From an uncultured Paracoccaceae bacterium (GTDB taxonomy: Bacteria > Pseudomonadota > Alphaproteobacteria > Rhodobacterales > Rhodobacteraceae), in NCBI GenBank assembly GCA_947500135.1, contig CANMQX010000005.1, positions 62,001 to 126,000 of the forward strand: a DNA stretch of 64,000 nt. Reading direction: 5' to 3'. The position numbers were made by a program, and so were the translations under genes. This document shows positions 43,364 to 52,983 of the stretch, piece by piece. Position 1 is the stretch's first letter; every line of letters begins with the position of its first letter. The notes beneath the pieces were generated by a model. It worked only from the letters and a program-made list of their open reading frames with translations, searched no databases and was not told the origin of the DNA.

Positions 43364-45859
43364 TCAACCATCGACCCTGATCTTGGCGTTTTTGGGATCA
43401 TAAGGACTGTCTTCAACAATCTCGGCATTCCAGAGCTGATCAAGCATCTTGACCTCAAGCTTCGTCCCAACGGCCGCCAATGCGGGCGGCACGTAACCCA
43501 TGCCAATCGACTTTTCGAATGCCACCGAATAACCGCCCGATGTCAAACGCCCAACCCGGTTCCCATCCAGATCATACAACGCCTCACGCCCCCATGGGTC
43601 AGCATCGTCCGGCCCATCGATCAGCAAGGTCACACATTGCGAACGGATGCCCTTGGCCTCCATCGCGGCCTTGCCATGGAAATCCTTGGATAGGTCCACA
43701 AAGCGTGGCAAATCCGCTTCCAACGGCGTCGCGTCCCGGCCAAGCTCTGTCCCGAATGCACGATAGGATTTTTCCTGCCGCAGCCAGTTCTGCGCCCGCG
43801 CCCCAACCAGCTTCATCCCATGCTTTTCACCCGCTTTCTCAAGCAGATCGAACAGATAGTTCTGCATCTCAATCGGATGATGCAGCTCCCACCCCAATTC
43901 CCCAGTATAGGCCACCCGGATCGCGTTCACTGGGCACATCCCCAACTCAATCTGCTTGGCGGACAGCCACGGGAACCGCTTGTTCGACAGGGCTGTTTCG
44001 GGATCCGCATCCTTGATCACCTCGGCCAGCACATCCCGCGCCTTTGGCCCGGCAATCGCGAACACGCCCCATTGGGTTGTCACATCCTGCTCATTGATCC
44101 GGCCAAACTCGGCCTCTTTCTCCATGATCGCCTTGTAAAGGTAATCCTGATCATAGGCGTGCCAGCCACCCGCAGAGACCAGATAATAGTCATCCTCCGC
44201 CAAACGCACGATGGTATATTCCGTCCGCGTCGTCCCATGTGAGGTCAACGCATAAGTCAGGTTGATCCGGCCCACCCGGGGCAGCTTGTTCGTCGTGAAC
44301 CAATCCAGAAATGCTGTGGCCCCCGGCCCGCTGATCCGGTGCTTGGTGAATGCGGTTGCATCAATCAGGCCCACACCTTCACGGATCGCCTTGGCCTCTT
44401 CCACGGCATATTGCCACCAGCCACCGCGCCGAAAGGACCGGCTTGCGTGGTCGTCAAAACCTTCGGGCGCAAAATAATTCGGTCGTTCCCAACCATTCAC
44501 AAAGCCAAACTGCGCACCACGGGCCGCCTGCCGATCATAAGCCGGCGAGGTCCGCAAAGGCCTGCAGGCGGGCCGCTCCTCATCGGGGTGATGCAGGATA
44601 TAAACGTGGTCGTAGCATTCTTCGTTCTTGCGCGCCGCGAACTCGGTCGTCATCCAGTTGCCGTAACGCTTGGGGTCAAGCGAAGCCATATCAATCTCGG
44701 CCTCGCCATCGACCATCATCTGCGCCAGATAATAGCCCGTGCCACCAGCCGCCGTGATGCCAAAGGAAAACCCCTCCGCCAGCCACATATTCGTCAGCCC
44801 CGGTGCGGGGCCCACCAGCGGATTGCCATCCGGCGTATAACAGATCGGTCCATTGAAGTCGTCCTTCAGCCCGCTTTCCTCGCAAGATGGAATGCGGTGG
44901 ATCATCGCCATATATTGATCTTCGATCCGTTCCAGATCGAGCGGGAACAGATCGGCGCGGAAACTATCCGGCACACCATATTCAAACACCGCCGGGGCGT
45001 TCTTTTCATAGACACCCAAAATCCAGCCGCCACGCTCCTCACGGACATAGGACTGGGCATCGGCATCGCGGATCACCGGGTGTTCGACATTCCCCGCGGC
45101 CCGGAAATCGACCAGTGCCGGGTCTTTGTCCGTGACGATGAACTGATGCTCAACCGGGATGGCCGGGATCTTGATGCCCAGCTTCTTGGCCGTTGTCTGG
45201 GCGTGATTACCAGAGGCCGTCACCACATGCTCGGCGGTAATCACAATCTGTTCGTCCGAGGGTACAAGGTTACCGCCCTTCTCGACCATCTTGGTACAAG
45301 TAACTTCCCAGGTCTCACCATTCCAGTGAAACGCATCCGCCTGCCATTTACGCTCAATCGCAACGCCGCGCTGACGGGCACCTTTGGCCATGGCCTGGGT
45401 CACATCAGCGGGGTTAATATAACCATCGGTGTTGTGATAAAGCGCGCCCTTCAGATCTTCGGTATTGATCAACGGCCACTTCGCCTTGATCTCATCGGGG
45501 GTCATCCAGACGTAGGGGACGTCACAGGTTTCGGCGGTCGAGGCGTAAAGCATATACTCATCCATCCGCTCCTGCGTCTGGGCCATGCGCAGGTTGCCGA
45601 CCACGGCAAAACCGGCATTCAACCCGGTTTCCGCCTCAAGCGATTTATAGAAATCAACCGAATATTTATGGATATGGGTCGTCGCAAACGACATGTTGAA
45701 CAAGGGCAGCAAGCCGGCCGCATGCCAGGTCGAACCTGATGTCAGCTCATCGCGTTCCAGCAACATCACATCATCCCAACCCGCCTTGGCCAGATGATAG
45801 GCAATCGATGTGCCCACGGCGCCACCACCAACAACCAATGCTTTGACTTGCGTTTTCAT
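43364..45859 (-). CDS. Dimethylglycine/sarcosine dehydrogenase-like flavoprotein fused to GcvT
   Basis: An 831-aa enzyme of the DMGDH/sarcosine-dehydrogenase family. The N-terminal DAO domain holds VVGGGAVGTSIAYHLAKAG and TSGSTWHAAGLLPLF (flavin site). The C-terminal GcvT-type folate-binding half holds GFVNGWERPNYFAP, GPGATAFLDWFTTNKLP and LTYALTSHGTTRTEYT. Such enzymes oxidatively demethylate methylated glycines with tetrahydrofolate as acceptor. The precise substrate is unassigned. GGGAG lies upstream of the ATG. Confidence 0.88.
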   Translation of the reverse strand: MKTQVKALVVGGGAVGTSIAYHLAKAGWDDVMLLERDELTSGSTWHAAGLLPLFNMSFATTHIHKYSVDFYKSLEAETGLNAGFAVVGNLRMAQTQERMDEYMLYASTAETCDVPYVWMTPDEIKAKWPLINTEDLKGALYHNTDGYINPADVTQAMAKGARQRGVAIERKWQADAFHWNGETWEVTCTKMVEKGGNLVPSDEQIVITAEHVVTASGNHAQTTAKKLGIKIPAIPVEHQFIVTDKDPALVDFRAAGNVEHPVIRDADAQSYVREERGGWILGVYEKNAPAVFEYGVPDSFRADLFPLDLERIEDQYMAMIHRIPSCEESGLKDDFNGPICYTPDGNPLVGPAPGLTNMWLAEGFSFGITAAGGTGYYLAQMMVDGEAEIDMASLDPKRYGNWMTTEFAARKNEECYDHVYILHHPDEERPACRPLRTSPAYDRQAARGAQFGFVNGWERPNYFAPEGFDDHASRSFRRGGWWQYAVEEAKAIREGVGLIDATAFTKHRISGPGATAFLDWFTTNKLPRVGRINLTYALTSHGTTRTEYTIVRLAEDDYYLVSAGGWHAYDQDYLYKAIMEKEAEFGRINEQDVTTQWGVFAIAGPKARDVLAEVIKDADPETALSNKRFPWLSAKQIELGMCPVNAIRVAYTGELGWELHHPIEMQNYLFDLLEKAGEKHGMKLVGARAQNWLRQEKSYRAFGTELGRDATPLEADLPRFVDLSKDFHGKAAMEAKGIRSQCVTLLIDGPDDADPWGREALYDLDGNRVGRLTSGGYSVAFEKSIGMGYVPPALAAVGTKLEVKMLDQLWNAEIVEDSPYDPKNAKIRVDG

Positions 45860-46142
45860 CACGGATGACTCCCTTCGGATTTTCTGCCGTCACTTTGCGC
45901 CAAACGGCATAGATGCGTCAGAACCAGCCGACCTGTTGAGGCACGATTGCGACAGCTAGGGCGTATCCGTTGTCTGAATGTCACGCCTTCTCATTTGATG
46001 TGAAGCGCATCCGGTTGCGACCCCGCCGATGTAAAAATCTCTGTCCTGACTAAATCGAAGCGCGCGATCGGGGGGTGCGTGTATTGCCGCCGCTCACCAT
46101 GACTGGCTGACCGGCCCGTTTCGATGCCTTGTCTCCGGCAGT

Positions 46143-46550
46143 TCAAACACGAGCATTCAACTGCGGGGGCGTGTCGGATGAATATGTTTCAAGCCCATAG
46201 CAAAGCCCGCGCCCGATGCGATGGGCCAAGGCGGACCATGCCTTTGCAGTGTCCTCCGGCAGCTCTGCCGCCAAAACCGTATCAAACAAATCTAGCCATG
46301 GTGCAAAATGGCCGGGCATGACATTCCTGGCCTTGATATGAACCTGCATCGGGTTTCCGTCATATTCACGCTCAAACAGGATCGCGTTGCGCCAGAACCG
46401 GCTGATCTTCGCCTCATGCATTGGCCAATCCGTGACATGTGCCGCGAATATGGGACCAATCTGCGGATCGGCCCGCACGACCGCATAAAACCGCGTAACA
46501 ACCCTGTCAATCTGGGTCGCTGTCACAGGAAAACGTGGCGGCAAACTCAT
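46143..46550 (-). CDS. Group III truncated haemoglobin
   Basis: A 135-aa globin. VVTRFYAVVRADPQIGPIF, the DWPMHEAKISRFWRNAILF helix and KARNVMPGHFAPWLDLFD are typical of group III truncated haemoglobins, implicated in nitric-oxide or oxygen chemistry. The ATG at 46550 overlaps the stop of the 51-aa upstream gene (GGATGA), so it is translationally coupled. The facing NsrR-like regulator supports a nitric-oxide response. Confidence 0.85.
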   Translation of the reverse strand: MSLPPRFPVTATQIDRVVTRFYAVVRADPQIGPIFAAHVTDWPMHEAKISRFWRNAILFEREYDGNPMQVHIKARNVMPGHFAPWLDLFDTVLAAELPEDTAKAWSALAHRIGRGLCYGLETYSSDTPPQLNARV

Positions 46551-46702
46551 CCCACAATGATCCAAACAATCGTGAGGCAGACTGCCAAATAGACGATCAT
46601 ATTGAACATGGACCGGATCAGGCCTGCGTCGGCGTCCGGGTCCAGCCCCATGCGTTCGCAGATTTTTGTGCCGGGCCACAGCAATGCTTGGGTAAGTGTC
46701 AT
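46547..46702 (-). CDS. 51-aa membrane peptide upstream of the truncated haemoglobin
   Basis: An unusually short gene. The translation starts MTLTQALLWPGTKICERMGL, continues DPDADAGLIRSMFNMIVYLA and ends VCLTIVWIIVG, so one membrane helix forms the C-terminus. AAGGA lies nine bases upstream of the ATG. The stop overlaps the haemoglobin start. A coupled membrane partner for the globin is plausible, but the function is unknown. Confidence 0.7.
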   Translation of the reverse strand: MTLTQALLWPGTKICERMGLDPDADAGLIRSMFNMIVYLAVCLTIVWIIVG

Positions 46703-46720
46703 GATCTCCAATCCTTTATT

Positions 46721-46737
46721 GCGCATTTTGAATGCGC
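46721..46737. promoter_or_regulatory. Candidate NsrR operator
   Basis: GCGCATT-TTG-AATGCGC, a perfect inverted repeat in the 82-bp region between the NsrR-like gene and the 51-aa/haemoglobin genes. It resembles the TGCATTT-N-AAATGCA core of NsrR sites. Confidence 0.45.
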
Positions 46738-46754
46738 CGTTATTGACACTTTTA

Positions 46755-46764
46755 AATACGTATT
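46755..46764. promoter_or_regulatory. Second palindrome in the NsrR-like intergenic region
   Basis: AATACGTATT, a perfect 10-bp palindrome, 12 bp downstream of TTGACA (46743-46748), a possible -35 box for the regulator gene. No convincing -10 follows at 16-18 bp. Confidence 0.3.
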
Positions 46765-46784
46765 ACAAATGCTAATTTTAGGTC

Positions 46785-47216
46785 ATGCAGTTGGACAAGT
46801 TCACAGACTATGCGTTGCGGGTGCTGATCACCCTCGCCGTGCGCACGCCAGAGCGGTTATCCGCATCAAAAATTGCCAAGCTTTATCAACTGTCCGAACA
46901 TCATCTGGCAAAAGTCGCATCACAATTGGTTCGTCAGGGTTTTGTGATTTCCGAGCGGGGACGCGGCGGTGGCTTAACGCTCGCAAGGCGGGCTGACGAA
47001 ATAAACATCGGCGCTGTCGTCAGGGCATTGAAAGCGGATAGCCCTGTTGTTGAATGTTTCGGCACCAATCAATCCTGCCGGATCATGCCTGCATGTGGCT
47101 TGCGAACACCCCTGCAAGAGGCGCAAGAGGCCTTTTTTGCAGCACTCGATCAATACACACTTGCCGATGTCACCCGGTCGCAGCGGTCCTTGGCGGCATT
47201 GCTGGTCCCTCTTTGA
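46785..47216 (+). CDS. nsrR: NsrR-like Rrf2 family regulator
   Basis: A 143-aa Rrf2 winged-helix repressor. MQLDKFTDYALRVLITLAV opens the DNA-binding domain, and GRGGGLTLAR is the wing. Three Cys in VVECFGTNQSCRIMPACGLR (C-x7-C-x5-C) are placed like the cluster ligands of NsrR, so it probably senses nitric oxide through an Fe-S cluster. It faces the truncated-haemoglobin operon across a region holding two palindromes. Confidence 0.85.
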   Translation: MQLDKFTDYALRVLITLAVRTPERLSASKIAKLYQLSEHHLAKVASQLVRQGFVISERGRGGGLTLARRADEINIGAVVRALKADSPVVECFGTNQSCRIMPACGLRTPLQEAQEAFFAALDQYTLADVTRSQRSLAALLVPL

Positions 47217-47459
47217 AACATGCCGCGCCGGGTCAAAGCGGCCGGTAGGCGCGTCAACATGAACAACGACAGCACAGGATTACGGTCATTCATCACTCCG
47301 GCAGCAGCCGACCAATTGGGCCCGAAACCAACCGTCGTTAGCGGCCAACGTCCCTTAGGGTCAGAACCCAAACCTGTCTGGCAAATAATCGGTCCGGGTT
47401 TCCCTACTGGACGATGATGGGTGACGCCGTGCTATTCTCAAAGCCGGAGGATTTGAGAC

Positions 47460-48110
47460 ATGCAATTTTCAATCGAAGATGCGGCCAAATTGGCCGAAGC
47501 CAGCTATGAAACCGGGCGTATTACCAGCCCCGCAGTGACCCATTCCTGCCCTGATCGTGACGTCCAGGCGCATATGCTGGAAGTGGGAATTCTGCTTCTG
47601 CCAGGCTCAAACTCGGTCAGCGATTACCGCAGATTCAACCTGCGGCCATTGCGGCTGGGCAAGCGCAAGCTGATCATGAATGCAGACAAGGCCGAAACCG
47701 GGGCATCGGGAACCGCCTGGCATCAGGGTTTTCTGGCCTATTCGTCAGTGATCTTTCACTGGCTCCTGATCAATAACCTCAACCCCAAATTCATCATCGG
47801 GCATTCGCTGGGGGCAGCGGCGGCGCAGATTCTGGCCAAAAGCTATCAGGTCCCCGCCATCGGTTTTGCCGGTCCAAGGCCCAAATTTTCGCGTAACCGG
47901 GTCAAACATGACCGTAAATGCCTGCTGATCAACCGGGGCGATGATCCGGTACCAAAACTGCCCACCAGCTTTTTCCATCTGGCCAAGGTCACCCGAATCT
48001 CGCCATCGCAAAACGAATTCGGACTGGCGCATTCGATGCGGCATTACCGGGCAATCATTGACCGGGGGTTAGAACAGAACCTGCTGCCATCCCACTGGGC
48101 GGGTGCCTAG
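47460..48110 (+). CDS. Lipase-3-like alpha/beta-hydrolase
   Basis: A 216-aa protein with the nucleophile elbow IIGHSLGAAAAQILAKSY (about residues 115-132), AIGFAGPRPKF, and a downstream RGDDPVPKLP (Asp) and AHSMRHYR (His) that complete a class-3-lipase-type triad. No signal peptide, so it is probably cytoplasmic. GGAGG lies nine bases before the ATG. Confidence 0.75.
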   Translation: MQFSIEDAAKLAEASYETGRITSPAVTHSCPDRDVQAHMLEVGILLLPGSNSVSDYRRFNLRPLRLGKRKLIMNADKAETGASGTAWHQGFLAYSSVIFHWLLINNLNPKFIIGHSLGAAAAQILAKSYQVPAIGFAGPRPKFSRNRVKHDRKCLLINRGDDPVPKLPTSFFHLAKVTRISPSQNEFGLAHSMRHYRAIIDRGLEQNLLPSHWAGA

Positions 48111-48120
48111 GGTCAGGACC

Positions 48121-49107
48121 TTAAAGCATCGCGGGCACAACCAGATCGGGCGGTCTGTGACCATCGGCGAATGTCTTGATATTCACGATCACCTTCTCGC
48201 CCATCTCGATCCGGCCTTCCAGCGTGGCCGATCCCATATGCGGCAACAGGATCGCATTGGGTAGCTCTTTCAGGCGCGGGTTAATCTCATGCCCGCGCTC
48301 AAACACATCCAGACCCGCACCCGCAACCTCACCGGCGCGCAACATCCGGGTCAGGGCATTTTCATCAATCACTTCGCCACGGGACGTGTTCACAATCACC
48401 GCATCCGGCTTCATCAGCTTCAACCGGCGGGCATTCATCAGATGAAAGGTCGACGGTGTATGCGGGCAGTTGATCGATAACACATCAACGCGGGCCACCA
48501 TCTGATCAAGGCTTTCCCAATAGGTGGCCTCCAACTCTTCCTCTACCTCGGGACGCAGGCGTTTGCGGTTATGGTAATGCACCTGCATGCCAAAGACCCG
48601 GGCACGGCGGGCAACAGCCTGCCCAATGCGGCCCATGCCCAGAATACCCAAACGACGCCCCTTGATCCGGCCACCCATCATCGCCGTTGGTGACCAGCCC
48701 TGCCAGTCATCCGATTGCGCCAAACGCAACCCTTCAGCCAAACGACGGGTCACACCCAGGATCAGGGCCATGACCATGTCGGCTGTATCCTCAGTCACGA
48801 CACCGGGGGTGTTGGACACATGAATGCCGCGCTGCCGGGCGGTCATCACGTCGATATTGTCGACCCCGGCCCCGTAATTGGCAATCAGCTTCAGGCGCTC
48901 ACCTGCCCGGGCCAGCAGCTTGGCATCAATATGGTCGGTAATGGTAGAGACCAGAACATCGGCCCGCCCCATCGCATCAGCCAACTGATCCGATGACATC
49001 GGGGTGTCATCCTCGCGCAGTTCAACATTGAACAGCTCTTTCATCCGGGTTTCCACCACCTCCGGCAACCGTCGCGTCACAACAACACTCAATTGCTTAC
49101 CTGGCAT
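48121..49107 (-). CDS. D-2-hydroxyacid dehydrogenase (glyoxylate/hydroxypyruvate reductase type)
   Basis: A 328-aa NAD(P)-dependent dehydrogenase. The Rossmann motif LGILGMGRIGQAVARRA, INCPHTPSTFHLMN, VNTSRGEVIDENAL (catalytic Arg), and the C-terminal LLPHMGSATLE (catalytic His) are all present. It resembles bacterial glyoxylate reductases (GyaR/GhrB). Substrate choice is inferred. Confidence 0.9.
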   Translation of the reverse strand: MPGKQLSVVVTRRLPEVVETRMKELFNVELREDDTPMSSDQLADAMGRADVLVSTITDHIDAKLLARAGERLKLIANYGAGVDNIDVMTARQRGIHVSNTPGVVTEDTADMVMALILGVTRRLAEGLRLAQSDDWQGWSPTAMMGGRIKGRRLGILGMGRIGQAVARRARVFGMQVHYHNRKRLRPEVEEELEATYWESLDQMVARVDVLSINCPHTPSTFHLMNARRLKLMKPDAVIVNTSRGEVIDENALTRMLRAGEVAGAGLDVFERGHEINPRLKELPNAILLPHMGSATLEGRIEMGEKVIVNIKTFADGHRPPDLVVPAML

Positions 49108-49217
49108 GGAACACCCTCCTGTGGCTTTTCAAAACAGCAGTTTAGTGGCAGGTTGCGCCAAAGGGATGCGCAGCACAAGAACCGCGCACCAGAAAATTGG
49201 GCAGTTAAGGGCAAACG

Positions 49218-49769
49218 ATGACAAGTTCGGTGCAATGGTTCCGCATGGGCGCAGATCTGGGGCGCATGCTTGGTTTGGCGATCACGCTGGCATTGGGTCT
49301 TTGGGCCAGCGCTGGCCATGCAGATCAGATCACCGGCCCTACACTTGGGCCCGAAACCAACCTGCCCTTGCCCCGCTACGTGTCGCTCAAAGCGGCAGAG
49401 GCGAATGTGCGGCGCGGGCCGTCCCTCACCCACCGGATCGATTGGGTGTTCCAACGGCGCAGCATGCCTTTGCAGGTGATCGCTGAATACGGGCATTGGC
49501 GGCGGGTGATCGACAAGGACGGGCAAGGCGGCTGGGTGCATTATACGATGCTGTCAGGGTCACGGACCGTCCTGATCGACGGCGATAGCACCGCCTTACG
49601 GGCACGCCCCGAAGCAGACGCGCTGGAAAACGCAATGCTGGAACCGGGGGTCATCGCAAGGCTGGGCAAATGCGATGCCAACTGGTGCAGGCTAACGGCA
49701 GGCGGCTACCGGGGCTGGGTGCCCAAATCAGTGCTCTGGGGCGTCGCTGCAGGCGAAATTCGGGACTGA
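49218..49769 (+). CDS. Secreted double SH3-domain protein
   Basis: A 183-aa protein with a signal peptide or anchor (GLAITLALGLWASAGHADQ, about residues 18-36). Two bacterial SH3-type repeats follow: ANVRRGPSLTHRIDWVF..GHWRRVIDKDGQGGWVHYTMLSG, then ALRARPEADALENAML...CDANWCRLTAGGYRGWVPKSVLWG. Such domains bind cell-wall peptides. Periplasmic role unknown. Confidence 0.8.
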   Translation: MTSSVQWFRMGADLGRMLGLAITLALGLWASAGHADQITGPTLGPETNLPLPRYVSLKAAEANVRRGPSLTHRIDWVFQRRSMPLQVIAEYGHWRRVIDKDGQGGWVHYTMLSGSRTVLIDGDSTALRARPEADALENAMLEPGVIARLGKCDANWCRLTAGGYRGWVPKSVLWGVAAGEIRD

Positions 49770-49851
49770 CGGCATCAAGGCAGCCGGTGGCGAAATGTGG
49801 GTCTTTTAGGTATTGGGACTGCATGCATCCAAGCAGTATGGTTGATTTCTG

Positions 49852-50757
49852 ATGCCCAACCGCCACGACACCAAACTCAACCTCTCTGCCGGTTTTCTAT
49901 CCGTCGCCGTGGCACTGATCCTTGTGGGGTTGAAGCTTTGGGCGCTGGGGCAGACCGGATCGCTGGCGGTTGCCGCAACCCTTGCCGATTCCGCGATGGA
50001 CCTGATGATGTCGCTTGGCGGGCTCATTGCCATCGCCTACGCGGCAAAACCCGCGGATGAGGATCACAATTTCGGGCACAGCTCTGCCGAGGACCTCGCC
50101 GCACTTGGCCAATCCCTGTTCATCATCATCTCGGCGGCTGTTATCGCTACGGCAGCCATCTTCCGGCTGCTCGACGATACCGTTACCCTGCCCGAACAAG
50201 AGGGGCTGGGGATCACCATCCTCCTCGTCTCAATCCTGATCACCCTTGGCCTTGTTCTTTGGCAACGGCATGTGGCGCGTCAAACCGGGAACAAGGTGGT
50301 CAAGGCCGATAGCCTGCATTACCTTGGCGACCTGATCCCGAATCTGGGCGCGATCATAGCACTTTGGGCCTCTGCCGCTTTTGGGCTGCATCAGATCGAC
50401 AGCGTCGTCGCCCTTGGTGCGGCTGCCTTGCTGGTCGTGGGGGCCTTGCGGATCGGCAAAACCGCGTGGGATGCGCTGATGGACCGACAGGCCGACCCCG
50501 ACATGATCAAAGGTATCTGTGCGATTGCAGATGATTTCGCCGGGGTGCATGGGTATCATGATCTGAAAACCCGGGTCGCTGGCAGCCGGGTTTTCGTGAA
50601 CCTGCATATTGAACTGGACGGCAGTCAGACACTGGACGAAGCCCACGCCATCGGCGCAGGCTTACGCCGGGCGATCATCGCGGCCTACCCAAGAGCAGAC
50701 GTTCTGATCCACAAAGACCCAATCGGCGTCCAGAAACACCCAGACGATCATCGGTAG
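49852..50757 (+). CDS. Cation diffusion facilitator transporter
   Basis: A 301-aa divalent-metal exporter (Zn/Fe/Co/Cd class) with six membrane helices. Metal-site residues: DSAMDLMMS (helix 2) and HYLGDLIPN (helix 5). The cytoplasmic C-terminal domain (GVHGYHDLKTRVAGSRVFVNLHI) follows. It resembles FieF. Its stop codon lies within a dispersed palindrome. Confidence 0.88.
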   Translation: MPNRHDTKLNLSAGFLSVAVALILVGLKLWALGQTGSLAVAATLADSAMDLMMSLGGLIAIAYAAKPADEDHNFGHSSAEDLAALGQSLFIIISAAVIATAAIFRLLDDTVTLPEQEGLGITILLVSILITLGLVLWQRHVARQTGNKVVKADSLHYLGDLIPNLGAIIALWASAAFGLHQIDSVVALGAAALLVVGALRIGKTAWDALMDRQADPDMIKGICAIADDFAGVHGYHDLKTRVAGSRVFVNLHIELDGSQTLDEAHAIGAGLRRAIIAAYPRADVLIHKDPIGVQKHPDDHR

Positions 50758-50780
50758 GATGGGTGAAACACCCATCTTAC
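50754..50780. repeat. Dispersed palindrome, copy 2 (overlapping the CDF stop)
   Basis: GTAGGATGGGTG-AAA-CACCCATCTTAC, one mismatched pair in the arms. It shares both arms with the perfect palindrome at 43325-43350. The CDF stop TAG (50755-50757) is part of it. A partial extra copy (CCCATCTTTAACCC) follows at 50787. Confidence 0.8.
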
Positions 50781-50812
50781 GTTAACCCATCTTTAACCCC
50801 ACCGCGCGAAAG

Positions 50813-50854
50813 GGTCCGACGCTTTGCCGACGTCTGGCCGACACTTTGCCGACC
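50813..50854. repeat. 11-bp-period GC-rich repeat, copy 2
   Basis: Matches 22604-22645 at 39 of 42 positions (units CCGACGCTTTG, CCGACGTCTGG, CCGACACTTTG). It lies between the convergent CDF gene and the M3 peptidase gene. Confidence 0.75.
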
Positions 50855-50871
50855 GCCAAATTTAGGCCGCC

Positions 50872-52890
50872 TTATCCCAGACCACGCCCCTTCAACAATG
50901 CCTCAACACCGGGCAATCGACCCCGGAATGCGGTGTATAGTTCGGCGGCATCCACCGACCCGCCAGATGACAAAACCGTCTCTTCCAGCCGCTTGGCGAT
51001 ATCGGCGTCAAAAGGATCGCTGACCTCTTCAAAGGCCGCAAAAGCATCGGCATCCATCACCTCTGACCACATGTAGCTGTAGTAACCGCTGGAATAGCCG
51101 TCACCGGCAAAAACATGGGCAAAATGGGGTGTAGCATGGCGCATGCGAATGGCATGGGGCATGCCAATTTCTTCAAGGATTTCAGCCTGTTTCTGCATCG
51201 GGTCGGCCGGGGCCGGGCCATCATGAAACCCCAGATCCACAAGGGCAGAGGCGATATATTCTACCGTCTGAAACCCCATATCATAGGTGGTCGCTGCCAG
51301 CATCCTGTCCAGCAACTCCTGCGGCATCGGCTCACCCGTATCAGCATGGGTGGCGAACTCGGCCAGCACCTTTGGCACCTCCAGCCAATGCTCGTAAAGC
51401 TGGCTGGGCAGTTCCACGAAATCACGAGCGACGGACGTGCCGCTAATACTTTCGTAAGTCACATCTGACAGCATCTGGTGCAGCGCATGCCCAAATTCGT
51501 GGAACAAGGTGCGGGCATCGTCATAAGACAACAGGGCCGGTTTGCCTGCTTCGGGTTTGGCGAAATTGCAGACATTCACCACAATCGGGCGCACATCGCC
51601 GCCCAACCGCTTTTGCGACCGCATCGCCGAACACCAAGCACCCGACCGTTTCGATCCACGGGCAAAATAATCGCCCATGAAAACAGCAACATGGGCACCA
51701 TTGCGCGTCACTTCCCAATGGCGGACATCAGGGTGATAGGCGGGGGCCTCAAACTCCTGAAACTCCAACCCAAACAATCGGTTAGCACAGACAAACGCGG
51801 CTTCGATCATGCGATCCAGTTGCAGATAGGGTTTCAGCTCCGCCTCATCGAGGTCATGCAATTCCTTGCGGCGCTTTTCGGAATAGAACCGCCAATCCCA
51901 TGGCTCCAACGGACCATCCCAACCATCCTGATGCAGCATACGTTCCAGCATTTTGGCATCCGCCTCCGCCGCCGCCTTGGCCGGTTGCCAGACCTGCATC
52001 AGCAAATCGCGTACCGCCTGGGGCGTGCCCGCCATTTCGGTTTCCAGCTTGAAATCGGCAAAATTGTCATAGCCCAGCAAACCGGCCCGTTTTTCACGCA
52101 ATTTCAACGTCTCGGCTGCAATCTCGCGGTTGTCGGTCTTGCCGCCATTAGCACCACGCGCCGCCCAGGCTTCATAGGCTTTCTGGCGCAAATCGCGACG
52201 CTCCGAAAATTGCAAAAACGGCACAATCAACGACCGGGACAAGGTCACCACCGGGCCTCCAGCCTCTTTCTCTTCGCCCGCCGCCTTGGCTGTCGCGACA
52301 ACAAAATCCGGCAAGCCAATCAAATCATCGGGCGCCAGCGCCATGAACCATTCCCGTTCATCGGCCAACAGGTTCTGCGTAAAATCCGTGCCCAAGACCG
52401 ACAGACGCGATTTGACATCTCGCAGCGCATCGGCGGCATCACCTTCCAACTGCGCACCAGAACGAACAAAACCGCGCCGCGTCAGCATCAAAACGCGCTG
52501 CTGTTCATCGGTCAGATCAAGCGTCTCGCGGTCCTGCCACAGCGCCTCAACCCGGGCGAACAGCTCCTTGTTTTCAGAAATTTCGGATCCATAAGCACTT
52601 AATTTCGGGGCAAATTCCCGCTGCAACGCCTCGCGGGCCTCATTACTATCCGCCCCGGCGATATTGTAAAACGCACCCAAAACCCGGCCAAGCTGATCCT
52701 CGGCCTGTTCCAGCGCCTCAACCGTATTGGCAAATGTCGGCGCATCCTCCTGCGCCGTGATCGCGGCAATATTGGCGCGGGCCTCGGCCAGTGCAACATC
52801 AACGGCAGGGGCAAAATCCTCATCCGAAATCTGATCAAATGGGGGTAATTCAAACGGGGTGTCCCAGTCGGACAAAAGCGGGTTTGTCAT
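50872..52890 (-). CDS. M3 family metallopeptidase (Dcp/oligopeptidase A type)
   Basis: A 672-aa zinc oligopeptidase that degrades short peptides in the cytoplasm. The zinc motif HEFGHALH (about residues 464-471) and YMWSEVMDADAFAAF near the C-terminus are typical of peptidyl-dipeptidase Dcp and oligopeptidase A. No signal peptide. I cannot separate Dcp from OpdA by eye. Confidence 0.92.
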   Translation of the reverse strand: MTNPLLSDWDTPFELPPFDQISDEDFAPAVDVALAEARANIAAITAQEDAPTFANTVEALEQAEDQLGRVLGAFYNIAGADSNEAREALQREFAPKLSAYGSEISENKELFARVEALWQDRETLDLTDEQQRVLMLTRRGFVRSGAQLEGDAADALRDVKSRLSVLGTDFTQNLLADEREWFMALAPDDLIGLPDFVVATAKAAGEEKEAGGPVVTLSRSLIVPFLQFSERRDLRQKAYEAWAARGANGGKTDNREIAAETLKLREKRAGLLGYDNFADFKLETEMAGTPQAVRDLLMQVWQPAKAAAEADAKMLERMLHQDGWDGPLEPWDWRFYSEKRRKELHDLDEAELKPYLQLDRMIEAAFVCANRLFGLEFQEFEAPAYHPDVRHWEVTRNGAHVAVFMGDYFARGSKRSGAWCSAMRSQKRLGGDVRPIVVNVCNFAKPEAGKPALLSYDDARTLFHEFGHALHQMLSDVTYESISGTSVARDFVELPSQLYEHWLEVPKVLAEFATHADTGEPMPQELLDRMLAATTYDMGFQTVEYIASALVDLGFHDGPAPADPMQKQAEILEEIGMPHAIRMRHATPHFAHVFAGDGYSSGYYSYMWSEVMDADAFAAFEEVSDPFDADIAKRLEETVLSSGGSVDAAELYTAFRGRLPGVEALLKGRGLG

Positions 52891-52983
52891 GGCAAATCTC
52901 CTTTGTCCTTAACCTAAGCATGACATCTTGGGGTTGCCACCACCCCAATCATCATCTTGCCAAAAATACTCAAAATCCCGCCA

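Noticed and set aside
44339..45739. 466-codon open frame on the plus strand
   Set aside because: Antisense to the DAO-GcvT gene; no recognisable domain.
51478..52602. 374-codon open frame on the plus strand
   Set aside because: Antisense to the M3 peptidase gene; His/Arg-rich shadow product.
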